Assembly (NCBI RefSeq): GCF_027158485.1
Contig: NZ_JAMKYJ010000010.1
DNA length: 64,000 nucleotides
Source: Oxalobacter formigenes
Lineage (GTDB): Bacteria; Pseudomonadota; Gammaproteobacteria; Burkholderiales; Burkholderiaceae_D
Direction: 5' to 3' (one strand)
Shown: positions 8,952 to 17,494 of the stretch, in pieces
Layout of the letters: the number at the start of each line of letters is the position of its first letter
Position numbering within the stretch: position 1 is the first letter of the stretch
The notes under the pieces: generated by a model
Database searches by the model: none
Seen by the model: the letters and a program-made list of their open reading frames with translations, nothing else
Told to the model about the DNA's origin: nothing
Translations under genes and position numbers: made by a program

Positions 8952-9614
8952 ATGTCTGAAAACAATCAAAACGAAAAAGATAATGAGTCGATCCTGAGCG
9001 ATCTCGACGATTTTTTGAATTTCAACGACCAGTCTGCCAAACTGACAGACAAACAGATGGATGCACTGGAACGCTATCTTGATGCCCATGCCGCTCAAAA
9101 TGCCATGCATCTGGAAGTGCTGGATGGTTTTCTCTGCGCGTTGATCACAAGCCCATCCCCTGTCTCTCCTGAAGAATATCTGCCATATATCTTCGGCGGC
9201 AAAATGCCGGAATTCAAAAATCAGGAAGAGGCTGATGAGATCATGGGGGCGTTAAAACAGCATTGGGAATACATTGAATCTGTTCTGAAACGCAATAATG
9301 AATATTACCCGTTCCTTTATGCCGATCCTGATGGAAAATGCAGCGCCAATGAATGGGCATACGGCTTCATTCTGGGTATGGATCTGCGTCGGGATGCCTG
9401 GAAGGAAATGGTCGAAACAAGCAAACAAGAAGGGTTATTGACCCCGATTCTGAAACTGTATTCCGAATACATTCCCGAAGTGTCCGGATGCCAGCAAATC
9501 CCGGCAGAAGAGCGGGAAGAAATCGTTACAACGATCGTTTCGAACCTTCCCAAAATTTATGACCACTTTGAGGAACAGCGCGAAAAAAACAGGAAATCCT
9601 CTCCTCTGCATTAA
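8952..9614 (+). CDS. YecA/UPF0149 family protein
   Basis: A 220-residue cytoplasmic protein of the YgfB/YecA (UPF0149) family. After a short polar leader, the conserved pattern is LTDKQMDALERYL, LEVLDGFLCAL, PEEYLPYIFGG and a later segment with WAYGFILGMDLR. The C-terminal zinc-binding SEC-C motif of long YecA proteins is absent. The family has no established biochemical function in this group. It stands alone and ends in a strong terminator. Confidence 0.85.
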   Translation: MSENNQNEKDNESILSDLDDFLNFNDQSAKLTDKQMDALERYLDAHAAQNAMHLEVLDGFLCALITSPSPVSPEEYLPYIFGGKMPEFKNQEEADEIMGALKQHWEYIESVLKRNNEYYPFLYADPDGKCSANEWAYGFILGMDLRRDAWKEMVETSKQEGLLTPILKLYSEYIPEVSGCQQIPAEEREEIVTTIVSNLPKIYDHFEEQREKNRKSSPLH

Positions 9615-9619
9615 TCAAA

Positions 9620-9644
9620 AAAAGGACAGCAAAGCTGTCCTTTT
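9620..9644. terminator. Bidirectional terminator
   Basis: Perfect 11-bp stem AAAAGGACAGC / GCTGTCCTTTT with loop AAA, followed by more T. It separates the YecA-family gene from the convergent end of the ptx operon. Confidence 0.85.
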
Positions 9645-9655
9645 TTATTTCTGTT

Positions 9656-10651
9656 TCAACGAATATCGTTCACCCGCCCATCCGGAATGTCTCCGGCAAG
9701 TGCCTGCAAAATGCTTGTGGCACAATATCGTTCGATTTCGATCCTGATTTCATCAACAGCGGAACCGAGATGAGGAGTAAAGAAAGTTTGCGCCGTATTA
9801 TCCAGCAATTCTTGTGGGATTTCCCTCGGACGATCGGAGCGTATCCAGTCTTCCATTTCAAAAACATCGGCGGCATATCCTGCCAGTTGGCCTGTTTTAA
9901 GAGAATGTACAACTGCTTTCTCGTCAACAACCGACCCCCTGCAGGCGTTGACCAGATAACTGCCCTGTTTCATTTGCCCCAGAATATCCTTATCGAACAA
10001 ATGAAAGGTCTGTTCAGTCAGCGGCAATAAAGGAATGACAACGTCGCTCGAGTGCATCAGCTGCGGCAAACCTGTTCGGGTCAGGCCCAGTTCCCTCTCT
10101 TCTTCCTGCGATAAAGGGGATTGATCCGCATAAAGGATATCCATACCGAAACCTTTTAACCGCTCGGCAACGGCTTTCCCGACAAAACCCATTCCGATAA
10201 TACCCGCAGTTCGTTTGTGAAGCCCCAAGCCATAAAGTTCAGGCCGCCATCCATTGAACTGCCCACTGCGGATATGGCGATCCCCTTCAAGCATATTGCG
10301 CGTTATTGCCAGAACAAGACCTACTGTCAGTTCAGCTGTCGGGATCGTCAACAGATCCGGCGCTATTGTCAGCCATACGCCACGTTCGGTACAGGCTTTC
10401 ACATCGAAATTGTCGTAGCCTTTCAACGCAGCTCCGATCACTTTCAGCTTCGGGCAAGCCTTTAGAAAATCCTCATCGATACAATCCGGCATAAACGCCA
10501 TCAATGCATCCGCAGCAGCTGCTCGTTCGAGCAGCTCATCCCTTGTAAAGGTTTTTCTGGATAAATTGGCGACAACATCCGTTTTTTCCTGAAGCATTTC
10601 AACAATCTCAGGATGAACCCAATGGGTCAGCACGACTTTCTGTTTATTCAT
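9656..10651 (-). CDS. ptxD: Phosphite (phosphonate) dehydrogenase
   Basis: PtxD oxidises phosphite to phosphate with NAD+, letting cells use reduced phosphorus. The 331-residue protein is a D-2-hydroxyacid dehydrogenase whose details are those of PtxD: Lys77 in ALKGYDNFD, Arg238 in NACRGSVVDE, Glu267 in DVFEMEDW, His294 in FTPHLGSA, and the diagnostic Trp135/Tyr140 pair in NGWRPELYG. Fold GMGFVG (153-158) and Asp176 after the second strand point to NAD+ over NADP+. The start at 10651 avoids overlap with the permease gene, 13 bp upstream. It is last in an operon with the matching importer, which supports the call over glycerate or lactate dehydrogenase. Confidence 0.93.
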   Translation of the reverse strand: MNKQKVVLTHWVHPEIVEMLQEKTDVVANLSRKTFTRDELLERAAAADALMAFMPDCIDEDFLKACPKLKVIGAALKGYDNFDVKACTERGVWLTIAPDLLTIPTAELTVGLVLAITRNMLEGDRHIRSGQFNGWRPELYGLGLHKRTAGIIGMGFVGKAVAERLKGFGMDILYADQSPLSQEEERELGLTRTGLPQLMHSSDVVIPLLPLTEQTFHLFDKDILGQMKQGSYLVNACRGSVVDEKAVVHSLKTGQLAGYAADVFEMEDWIRSDRPREIPQELLDNTAQTFFTPHLGSAVDEIRIEIERYCATSILQALAGDIPDGRVNDIR

Positions 10652-10664
10652 TTCGAACTCAATA

Positions 10665-11468
10665 CTATTGTGTTTTTTTACGCAAATACGAACTGAAGGC
10701 ATCGACCAGCGTCACCATCGCCAGAATCACGATCAGAATGGCAGACACTTCCTGATACTGCATGATCCGTAACGAACCGATCAATTCAAATCCGATGCCA
10801 CCGGCACCGACCATTCCCATAACGGTTGAAGCGCGGAAGTTATATTCCCAGCGATAAATAGCGGTATCGGCCATTTGCGAAAAAACCTGCGGGAAAATTC
10901 CGTGAACAATAACCTGTAATGAACTACAGCCCGAGGCCCGCGCCGCTTCAACCGGCGCAGGATCGACATGTTCAATGGACTCGGCAAAAAACTTGGCGAC
11001 CATGCCGATCGAATGGAAAGCCAGAGCAAGAACCCCCGGCAATGCGCCGAAACCGACTGCTGCCACAAATACAATGCCCATAATCAGCTCGGGAATGGAA
11101 CGCAGGCCATTCAGCAAACCTCTGAAAACATAAAAAACCAGTGGGTGCGGGCTGGTGTTCCTTGCTGCCAGAACAGCCAGTGGAATGGAGACGATGACGG
11201 CAATGGCTGTTCCGCCCACACTCATCGCCAGTGTATCGACAAGCGGTTTGACCCAGGATTTCCATTGTTCAAAATCCGGCGGGAACATTTCCCCGATCAG
11301 GCTGACCAGACTCGGGAACCCTTCGGTCAAACGTTCCACATCGAACAATCCTGCGTAATAACAGCATCCGGCAACAACGACCGCAAGGATTACAATCGTT
11401 ACCAAGGCCTTGTTCCATGCGAGCCGACGTGCACGTAAAAAGGGAGAAAATTCAGCAGATAAAGACAT
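10665..11468 (-). CDS. ptxC: Phosphite/phosphonate ABC transporter permease
   Basis: A 267-residue inner-membrane permease of the PhnE family with about six helices. The ABC-coupling EAA-like loop is visible near residue 170 (PVEAARASGCSSLQVIVHGIFPQ). The C-terminal part MGMVGAGGIGFELIGSL is the PhnE-type signature. It follows the binding-protein gene by 12 bp and precedes ptxD by 13 bp. Sequence alone cannot separate phosphite from phosphonate transport; the ptxD neighbour and the lack of any phn C-P lyase gene favour phosphite. Confidence 0.9.
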   Translation of the reverse strand: MSLSAEFSPFLRARRLAWNKALVTIVILAVVVAGCCYYAGLFDVERLTEGFPSLVSLIGEMFPPDFEQWKSWVKPLVDTLAMSVGGTAIAVIVSIPLAVLAARNTSPHPLVFYVFRGLLNGLRSIPELIMGIVFVAAVGFGALPGVLALAFHSIGMVAKFFAESIEHVDPAPVEAARASGCSSLQVIVHGIFPQVFSQMADTAIYRWEYNFRASTVMGMVGAGGIGFELIGSLRIMQYQEVSAILIVILAMVTLVDAFSSYLRKKTQ

Positions 11469-11480
11469 GACGGTACCCGA

Positions 11481-12338
11481 TCAGAATTTCGACAGATCCA
11501 GTTTCAGCAAACTGCCCAGATTCCGGACGACGTTATAGTCCTTGTCTGTTACGGCACCAAAACCTTCCGCCTTGAATGGTTTCAGCACGGCAGGATCGTT
11601 GATTTCAAGAAAAGCTGTTCTGATTTTCTGTTTCAGCTGCGGATTCAAATCAGATCGCATCGTCCACGGATATTGTGGAAATGGCTTAGAAGTGGCGATT
11701 ACCTTGACCTTTTGAGGTTTGATCATCCCACGCTGAACAAGCGTTTCATAAATAGGCTTGGAGAGGCCACCGGCTTGTGCATGGCCATTCTGGACAGACA
11801 TCGCAACAGCATCGTGCGCGCCAACGAAATGTTCCTTGTAATTTTTACCGGCATACAAATTCTTTTCAGCCAGCATCGACTTTGGAATCAGGTGACTGGA
11901 AGTGGATGCCTTGTCACCAAAAGCGACGTTCTTTCCGGCAATATCGCCAATCTTGTTGATACCGGAAGACGTATTGGCGATCAGGACGGCCTGATACGTC
12001 GTTTTTCCCTTCTGTTTTACCGCAGCAAAAGGTTCAATATCACTTTTTTGCCTGGCCAATACATAAGAAAGAGGCCCGAAATAAGCCAGATCGAGACGGC
12101 CATGACGCATCGCTTCAATCATGGATGAGTAATCCGTCGTGACGATCAACTGGACTTTCTTGCCCAGTTTCTTTTCAAGATAGTCCTGAAGCGCTTTGTT
12201 TTTCTTGATGATCGTTGCCGCATTTTCATCAGGCAGCAAAGCGACTTTCAATGTTGAAGGATCGGGATTAGCAGCATTTGCAAATGCAGACAACAAGGCG
12301 ATAACAGCTATACAGCATATCGAAAACAATTTTTTCAC
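11481..12338 (-). CDS. ptxB: Periplasmic phosphite/phosphonate-binding protein
   Basis: A 285-residue solute-binding protein of the PhnD family with a Sec signal peptide (MKKLFSICCIAVIALLSAFANA). The mature protein shows the family pattern LKVALLPDENAATIIKKNK, DLAYFGPLSYVLA near residue 80 and the ligand-loop segment DKASTSSHLIPKSML near residue 145; a Tyr/Ser/Thr/His set of this kind holds the oxyanion in PhnD/PtxB. It would deliver phosphite to PtxC/PtxA. The gap to ptxA is 9 bp. Confidence 0.92.
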   Translation of the reverse strand: MKKLFSICCIAVIALLSAFANAANPDPSTLKVALLPDENAATIIKKNKALQDYLEKKLGKKVQLIVTTDYSSMIEAMRHGRLDLAYFGPLSYVLARQKSDIEPFAAVKQKGKTTYQAVLIANTSSGINKIGDIAGKNVAFGDKASTSSHLIPKSMLAEKNLYAGKNYKEHFVGAHDAVAMSVQNGHAQAGGLSKPIYETLVQRGMIKPQKVKVIATSKPFPQYPWTMRSDLNPQLKQKIRTAFLEINDPAVLKPFKAEGFGAVTDKDYNVVRNLGSLLKLDLSKF

Positions 12339-12347
12339 AACAACTCC

Positions 12348-13139
12348 TTAACTGACAAATGGAACGGGAATATTCATTAATTGACCAGACCTTGCAAATT
12401 CGGAATCAACAAGACGGTTCTGATAGAGCGCCTCGACCTGTCTTTCGCTCAACTCATCCGGTTGGCCATCGAAAACAACGCGCCCAGCAGCAAGACCGAT
12501 AATGCGATCACCATATTTCTTGGCCAAATCGACCTGATGAAGACTGACGACGGCAGAAATGCCATCTTCCTTGCAAATGGTATGAATCAGATTCAGGACT
12601 TTGTCTGCCGTTGCCGGATCAAGGCTGGCTACTGGTTCATCCGCCAGAATCGTTTTGGGCTTCTGTGCCAATACCCGGGCAATCCCGACACGTTGTTGCT
12701 GTCCACCGCTTAATTCATCGACCCGGCACAAAGCCTTGTCGAGCAGACCAACCCGCTTCAGACATTGAAGCCCCAATTCCTGCTCAGCTTTGGACAATGG
12801 AAAAAGCGTCCGGAAAAACGAGTGATATCCGAGCCTACCCATCAAGACATTCTGAAGTGCTGTTTGCCGCTCAATAAGCTGATGCTGCTGAAAAATCATG
12901 CCCGTTTCACGCCGAAGTATTTGCAAGGCTCTTTTCTCCCAGCTTCCCTCGAATCCACTTACACGGATATTTCCGCTTTCAAGCGGATTCATCAGATTAA
13001 GGCATCTTAAAAAAGTGGATTTTCCTGCACCGGACGAGCCCAGTAAAACAGTGAACTGGCTATCCTTGATATCAAGTGAAACCGGATGCAGCGCAACTGT
13101 TTTTCCATACTTGACTGAAATATTTTCCAATTGAATCAT
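12348..13139 (-). CDS. ptxA: Phosphite/phosphonate ABC transporter ATPase
   Basis: A 263-residue ATP-binding subunit of the PhnC family. Walker A is GSSGAGKST near residue 35, the Q-loop IFQQHQLIE, the signature LSGGQQQRVGIARVLA near 145 and Walker B ILADEPVASLDP. It is first in the ptxABCD operon. A strong Shine-Dalgarno (AAAGGAGAGG) precedes the ATG, with a palindrome and a Pho-box-like promoter upstream. It powers import of the ligand bound by PtxB. Confidence 0.93.
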   Translation of the reverse strand: MIQLENISVKYGKTVALHPVSLDIKDSQFTVLLGSSGAGKSTFLRCLNLMNPLESGNIRVSGFEGSWEKRALQILRRETGMIFQQHQLIERQTALQNVLMGRLGYHSFFRTLFPLSKAEQELGLQCLKRVGLLDKALCRVDELSGGQQQRVGIARVLAQKPKTILADEPVASLDPATADKVLNLIHTICKEDGISAVVSLHQVDLAKKYGDRIIGLAAGRVVFDGQPDELSERQVEALYQNRLVDSEFARSGQLMNIPVPFVS

Positions 13140-13160
13140 GGTTTGACCTCTCCTTTTTCC

Positions 13161-13181
13161 GATTCGCTATATAAGCGAATC
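13161..13181. repeat. Palindrome in the ptxA leader
   Basis: Perfect inverted repeat GATTCGCT-ATATA-AGCGAATC, between the proposed -10 and the ptxA ribosome binding site. It would lie in the 5' untranslated RNA or just past the transcription start. It could be an operator or an RNA hairpin; the sequence does not say which. Confidence 0.6.
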
Positions 13182-13195
13182 CAGTCGATAAAACC

Positions 13196-13229
13196 ATGTT
13201 AGAAAAACTGTATGACGTTTCCGTGACGA
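13196..13229 (-). promoter_or_regulatory. Pho-box-like promoter of the ptx operon
   Basis: Read on the minus strand, TCGTCAC-GGAA-ACGTCAT (13229-13212) has the layout of a PhoB box: two 7-mers sharing CGTCA, 11 bp apart, matching the GTCA core of consensus CTGTCAT-N4-CTGTCAY. Ten bases later is TAACAT (13201-13196), a good -10, the spacing usual for PhoB-activated promoters, where the box replaces the -35. Control by phosphate starvation is inferred. Confidence 0.55.
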
Positions 13230-13238
13230 AAAGAATAA

Positions 13239-13271
13239 AAAAATGGCTGACAGTATTTGTCAGCCATTTTT
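13239..13271 (-). terminator. Terminator after the zinc-ribbon membrane protein gene
   Basis: Stem AAAAATGGCTGACA / TGTCAGCCATTTTT with loop GTATT. The A-run on its left gives the minus-strand T-tail. It isolates the upstream minus-strand gene from the ptx promoter. Confidence 0.85.
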
Positions 13272-13286
13272 TTGTTGAATACGTGA

Positions 13287-13784
13287 TCAGGTCAATAAAA
13301 AGAACAAACCCCAGAATTCAGTGAAAATAATGCCGAAAAGCCACGCTGCCAGTTGTTTCCAGTAACCTTCTTTCCAGAAAGTCGAATTATCCGACTTGTT
13401 CTCTCTCCACCAGTAAAAGACACGCATCAGCGTTCCCCAAACCAACATAACCGTCAAGGCCAGATTGGATGGTGCAAATGCTTCCAGCCTTTGCTGTGTT
13501 TCATAACTGTAAGGCTCGTTTTTCAAATACCATACGCATATGAAACCGACTACCAGAAGAATGATATTAATCGTGACAAGACGCCAGAACGAGAGATATT
13601 TTTTAATCGGTTCGATTTTGGCGCCCAGACGCTTGAATGGGCCAGGTCTTGTAGTCTTCGCCTCATGAAAAGTCGTTCCCGCCTTTCTCAGTTCGCGACA
13701 TCTTGGACAATACCGTGCTCGCGGATTCCCAGTAAAGGCATCTCCACAATCAAGGCATACTTTTTCTTGTGACTCTTTCGCCAT
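13287..13784 (-). CDS. Membrane protein with N-terminal zinc ribbon, unknown function
   Basis: A 165-residue protein. Residues 9-30 form a Cys4 knuckle pair, CLDCGDAF and YCPRCREL, typical of a small zinc ribbon. A basic linker is followed by three hydrophobic helices (about 68-88, 108-125 and 142-164). I do not recognise a family function. It ends with its own terminator and has no operon partner. Confidence 0.65.
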   Translation of the reverse strand: MAKESQEKVCLDCGDAFTGNPRARYCPRCRELRKAGTTFHEAKTTRPGPFKRLGAKIEPIKKYLSFWRLVTINIILLVVGFICVWYLKNEPYSYETQQRLEAFAPSNLALTVMLVWGTLMRVFYWWRENKSDNSTFWKEGYWKQLAAWLFGIIFTEFWGLFFLLT

Positions 13785-14090
13785 ACGAAACTCGATAATT
13801 GATAGTTAAGATCGGCAGCAACTACTTCTGACAATAAAGAGGAAATAGAACGGCCAAAGTACAAATTATACTTTGAAATGCGGCAACCAAATGGCAAACA
13901 GGAGATTCGGGCATCTGTTTTCAAAAATAATCGCCATAAACGCAAAAATAATTTCATGCATCTTTCCCGGCAAAAGATTTTTCGAGAATCTGTTTTTACC
14001 GGAGAACTCTTCCTGAATATCCCGACAATCCTGCCAAAGTGCCCTTTATCCGGCTCAAGCTGATCTTTTAAAAATTCGCTCGGGTACTGC
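13785..14090. other. Non-coding region upstream of the hcp promoter
   Basis: No gene is supported. Short frames on both strands (for example 13878-14063) lack ribosome sites and family features. The region presumably holds the minus-strand promoter for the gene ending at 13287 and upstream sequence of hcp. Confidence 0.5.
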
Positions 14091-14162
14091 TTGACAACAA
14101 ACTGGAGATTAATCACAATCATAAACATTCATATCAAATGAATGTTTATGATTGTGATTAAT
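14091..14162 (+). promoter_or_regulatory. hcp promoter with a perfect 25-bp inverted repeat
   Basis: A consensus -35 TTGACA (14091-14096) is followed after 17 bp by CACAAT (14114-14119) as -10. Over the -10 and transcription start lies a perfect inverted repeat, arms 14108-14132 and 14138-14162, spacer ATCAA. Its centre, AACATTCAT-ATCAA-ATGAATGTT, resembles NsrR operators in layout. nsrR lies two genes downstream, so repression by NsrR is the natural inference. Confidence 0.65.
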
Positions 14163-14181
14163 ACTCGTTGAGGAATACATT

Positions 14182-15840
14182 ATGTTTTGCATGCAATGTG
14201 AACAAACCATATCTACCCCTGCTGTCAAGGGCTGCGTCTTTGCACAGGGAATGTGCGGAAAAACGGCAGAAGTCTCAGACTTGCAGGACATCCTTGTCAG
14301 ATATCTTCAAGGTGTTTCATTCTGGGCAAAACTTGGCGCAGATTACGGCTATAACGATAATGAAATCAACCGCTGGTGTGCACAGGCCTTCTTTTCAACA
14401 TTAACCAATGTGAATTTCGACCCTGCACGGATTTATGAATTCATCAACGAGGCAAAAAGGAACAAGGACTCGCTTGAAAAACAAGTCAGGGACATTGTGG
14501 CCCAAAAGCAGGGAGCCATACCCCCATTAACTGTAGCGGCTTCCCTTGCCATCCCGACCGGTACCGAAGCGGTCATTCAGTTCGCGCCAAGCATTGCATT
14601 GAATCACAATAAGGAAAAAGTCGACGACGTTCTGGGCGCTTATTTGCTTTGCCTCTACGGATTGAAAGGTGTGGCTGCCTATATGGAACACGCCGCCGTG
14701 CTGGGACAGACAGACGATGTCGTCTATAAAACCTTTCACGAAATCATGAGTTTTCTGGGCGACAAGCCGGACGATTTGGAAGAACTTCTTGGCACTGCCC
14801 TCAAAATCGGCGAATTGAACTACCGCGTCATGACCATGCTCGATCATGGTGAAACAAGCCGGTTCGGAGATCCTGTACCGACAACGGTCAATATTGCCAA
14901 AACCAAAGGAAAATGCATTCTGGTTTCCGGTCATGACCTGGAAGACCTGTACGATATTCTCGTACAAACGGAAGGCAAGGGAATCAATGTCTATACCCAT
15001 GGCGAGATGTTGCCTGCGCATGGATATCCCAAACTGAAAGCGTTCAGCCATCTGATCGGCAACTACGGTACAGCATGGCAAAACCAGCAGAAAGAATTTG
15101 CCCAATTTCCGGGTGCCATCGTGATGACCTCAAACTGCATCATCAATCCCGACATCGGCCGATATAAAGACCGCATCTTCACACGCAGTATTGTCGGCTG
15201 GCCCGGTGCAAAACACATTATCGGGAATGACTTCAGCGAAGTCGTTAATTGCGCCCTGTCACAAGCTGGATTTACTGAAACAGATGAGCCGCATAATATT
15301 ACCGTTGGATTCGGCAGGGCCGCTCTGGCAAATGCTGCACCCGCTGTCATACAGGAAATCAAGTCAGGCAACATCAAACATGTCTTTCTGGTAGGCGGAT
15401 GCGATGGTGACAAAAAAGAAAGAAACTACTTCACCGAATTTGCACAGAAAACACCGGCAGATACCCTGATGCTGACACTGGCATGCGGTAAATACCGTTT
15501 CAACAGTCTTGATTTCGGCGACATCAATGGCATTCCCCGCTTGCTCGACGTCGGTCAATGCAATGATTCCTACTCTGCCATCCAGCTGGCATTATCACTG
15601 GCAAAAGAATTCAATTGCGGCGTCAACGATTTGCCCCTCACGCTGGTTGTATCCTGGTTTGAACAAAAAGCCATTGCCGTTCTCCTGACTTTGCTCTCAC
15701 TGGGGGTCAAGGGAATCTATCTCGGCCCATCAATACCGGTTTTTCTGACACCGAATCTGGTCAAGGTGCTGGTTGATAGCTTTGATATCCACCCGATTTC
15801 AGATCCCGATACGGACTTGAAAAACATGCTGAACGCCTGA
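14182..15840 (+). CDS. hcp: Hybrid cluster protein (hydroxylamine/NO reductase)
   Basis: Hcp carries a cubane cluster and the unusual Fe-S-O hybrid cluster; it reduces nitric oxide to nitrous oxide and can reduce hydroxylamine. It is cytoplasmic. The 552-residue length is normal. The N-terminal cluster ligands are C3-x2-C6-x11-C18-x6-C25, the pattern of enterobacterial (class II) Hcp. Hybrid-cluster ligands are visible as LVGGCDGDKKER, TLACGKYRFN and GQCNDSYSA. Its partner reductase Hcr follows 73 bp later and the regulator nsrR comes next. AGGAATA precedes the ATG. Confidence 0.97.
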   Translation: MFCMQCEQTISTPAVKGCVFAQGMCGKTAEVSDLQDILVRYLQGVSFWAKLGADYGYNDNEINRWCAQAFFSTLTNVNFDPARIYEFINEAKRNKDSLEKQVRDIVAQKQGAIPPLTVAASLAIPTGTEAVIQFAPSIALNHNKEKVDDVLGAYLLCLYGLKGVAAYMEHAAVLGQTDDVVYKTFHEIMSFLGDKPDDLEELLGTALKIGELNYRVMTMLDHGETSRFGDPVPTTVNIAKTKGKCILVSGHDLEDLYDILVQTEGKGINVYTHGEMLPAHGYPKLKAFSHLIGNYGTAWQNQQKEFAQFPGAIVMTSNCIINPDIGRYKDRIFTRSIVGWPGAKHIIGNDFSEVVNCALSQAGFTETDEPHNITVGFGRAALANAAPAVIQEIKSGNIKHVFLVGGCDGDKKERNYFTEFAQKTPADTLMLTLACGKYRFNSLDFGDINGIPRLLDVGQCNDSYSAIQLALSLAKEFNCGVNDLPLTLVVSWFEQKAIAVLLTLLSLGVKGIYLGPSIPVFLTPNLVKVLVDSFDIHPISDPDTDLKNMLNA

Positions 15841-15913
15841 AGGATTCATCAATCCGGCTCATCAAAACGTTCCGTGAACGCTACGGGACGTTCAAAAATC
15901 GGGGAACAATCAT

Positions 15914-16969
15914 ATGACTAATAACGAAAACGGCTTATTGACTCTGGTTGAATCGGCATTTGAAACGACCGACACGAAAAGCTTTTTTCTCCACCACCCA
16001 ACCGGAACACCGGATTTCAAACCCGGACAATTCATCAATATCGGCGTGACAATCGATGGCACAACGTACTATCGCGCTTATTCCATCAGCTCTCTCCCAT
16101 CTGATAAGCTGATCCAGCTGACAATCAAGCGCGTACCGGGAGGAACCGTATCGAACTGGATGATTGATCACCTGAACATCGGCGAGCAGCTCAGGCTGCA
16201 TGGTATTGCCGGCACGTTCAATATCATCGATTCTCCTTACAGGGAAAATATCGTTCTGATCAGCGCCGGATGTGGCATCACACCCGTCATGTCCATGGCG
16301 CGCCATCTTCTTTCACTCTCTGACGAGCGCATCAAATCCATTCAGTTCATTCACTGCGCCCGAGACGAAGACAACATTATCTATTTCAAGGAACTCTGCA
16401 AATTAAGCAATGAATACAATAAATTCAAGCTTGCCTTTTATTGCAGCCGCTCCACAAAAAAATCTGACAGCCTGATCCACAAAGACAGATTGAATATGGA
16501 TTCGCTCATGATACACATGAAGGACTGCTTCAACGACAGCTCGATTTACCTGTGCGGCCCAGACGAATTTATGGACATGGTCAAAACGGAACTCGAAGCG
16601 TCCAGTTTCGAGATGAATCACTTCCACATGGAAAGCTTCGCCATTTCGTGTGAAATCCCTGAAACATATAATGCTTCCGGTCATGAAGGGAAAAACCACA
16701 AGGTATCCGTACTTGATTTCGCTTTTGAAAAAGAAGTACCTGACGGAACTATTCTGCTGGATATATTGCAGGAAAACAGCATCCCTGTTGTCGCTGCATG
16801 CCGCGCCGGCATTTGCAGCTCATGCAAATGCAAGGTCGAAACCGGAAAAATAGAACTGACAGTCGATGCCATTGCCAACGGCACACTTACCTTGGAAGAA
16901 ATTGAAGAAGGTTACACATTGGCGTGTTCGAGCAGGATTATCGACGACATCACTGTCACACTCAAATGA
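15914..16969 (+). CDS. hcr: NADH oxidoreductase for Hcp
   Basis: Hcr passes electrons from NADH through FAD and a [2Fe-2S] cluster to Hcp. The 351 residues show the three domains in order: FAD-binding with RAYSISS near residue 55 and GGTVSNWM; NAD-binding with ISAGCGITPVMSMA near 115 and the CGPDEFM motif near 218; and a C-terminal plant-type ferredoxin, CRAGICSSCKCKVETG with a last Cys at CSSRI. It lies in the hcp transcription unit. Confidence 0.93.
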   Translation: MTNNENGLLTLVESAFETTDTKSFFLHHPTGTPDFKPGQFINIGVTIDGTTYYRAYSISSLPSDKLIQLTIKRVPGGTVSNWMIDHLNIGEQLRLHGIAGTFNIIDSPYRENIVLISAGCGITPVMSMARHLLSLSDERIKSIQFIHCARDEDNIIYFKELCKLSNEYNKFKLAFYCSRSTKKSDSLIHKDRLNMDSLMIHMKDCFNDSSIYLCGPDEFMDMVKTELEASSFEMNHFHMESFAISCEIPETYNASGHEGKNHKVSVLDFAFEKEVPDGTILLDILQENSIPVVAACRAGICSSCKCKVETGKIELTVDAIANGTLTLEEIEEGYTLACSSRIIDDITVTLK

Positions 16970-17074
16970 TGTCTTGCCTGAAAAAATTCCGGCAAACTTA
17001 AGCAATATTATGGAGGGCACCAATAACGGTATAATCGAACAAAATTCCAAAAGTGCACGCTATCCGATCGACAT

Positions 17075-17494
17075 ATGCAATTAACCCAACAAACCGATTA
17101 CGCGTTACGCATCTTAATGTATGCGGCGGCACACCCTGAGCGGCTGGTCAACATCACCGAAATAGCCGAGTTGTATGGCATTTCCAGAAGCCATCTGACA
17201 AAAATCGTCGCCAACCTCGCCAGTAGCCAATACCTTGAAAGCATCCGCGGTAACAAAGGCGGAATCCGGCTCAACAAACCAGCCAGCGAAATCAACATTG
17301 GAGAAATCATCCGCCGTTTCGAACCATTGGCCATAGTCGATTGCATGTCAAAAACCAGAAGCTGCGTCATTACCCCCAACTGCAAACTGAAACACGTTTT
17401 CTTCGAAGCAACCGACGCCTTCCTGAAAACCTTCGATCAATATACCCTCGCCGACATGCTCAACCCTACGCTCATCCGGCAGCTGAATCCTTAA
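17075..17494 (+). CDS. nsrR: Nitric-oxide-sensing repressor, Rrf2 family
   Basis: NsrR binds DNA through a winged helix and loses binding when NO attacks its iron-sulphur cluster. The 139-residue protein begins MQLTQQTDYALRILMYAA as in NsrR/IscR; the recognition helix is in YGISRSHLTKIVANLA. Three cluster cysteines lie in VDCMSKTRSCVITPNCKL (C-x6-C-x5-C), near residues 90-104. The IscR motif with its own spacing is absent, so NsrR is preferred. TATAAT at 17030-17035 suggests an extra promoter of its own. Likely targets are hcp-hcr, including the palindrome upstream. Confidence 0.88.
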   Translation: MQLTQQTDYALRILMYAAAHPERLVNITEIAELYGISRSHLTKIVANLASSQYLESIRGNKGGIRLNKPASEINIGEIIRRFEPLAIVDCMSKTRSCVITPNCKLKHVFFEATDAFLKTFDQYTLADMLNPTLIRQLNP

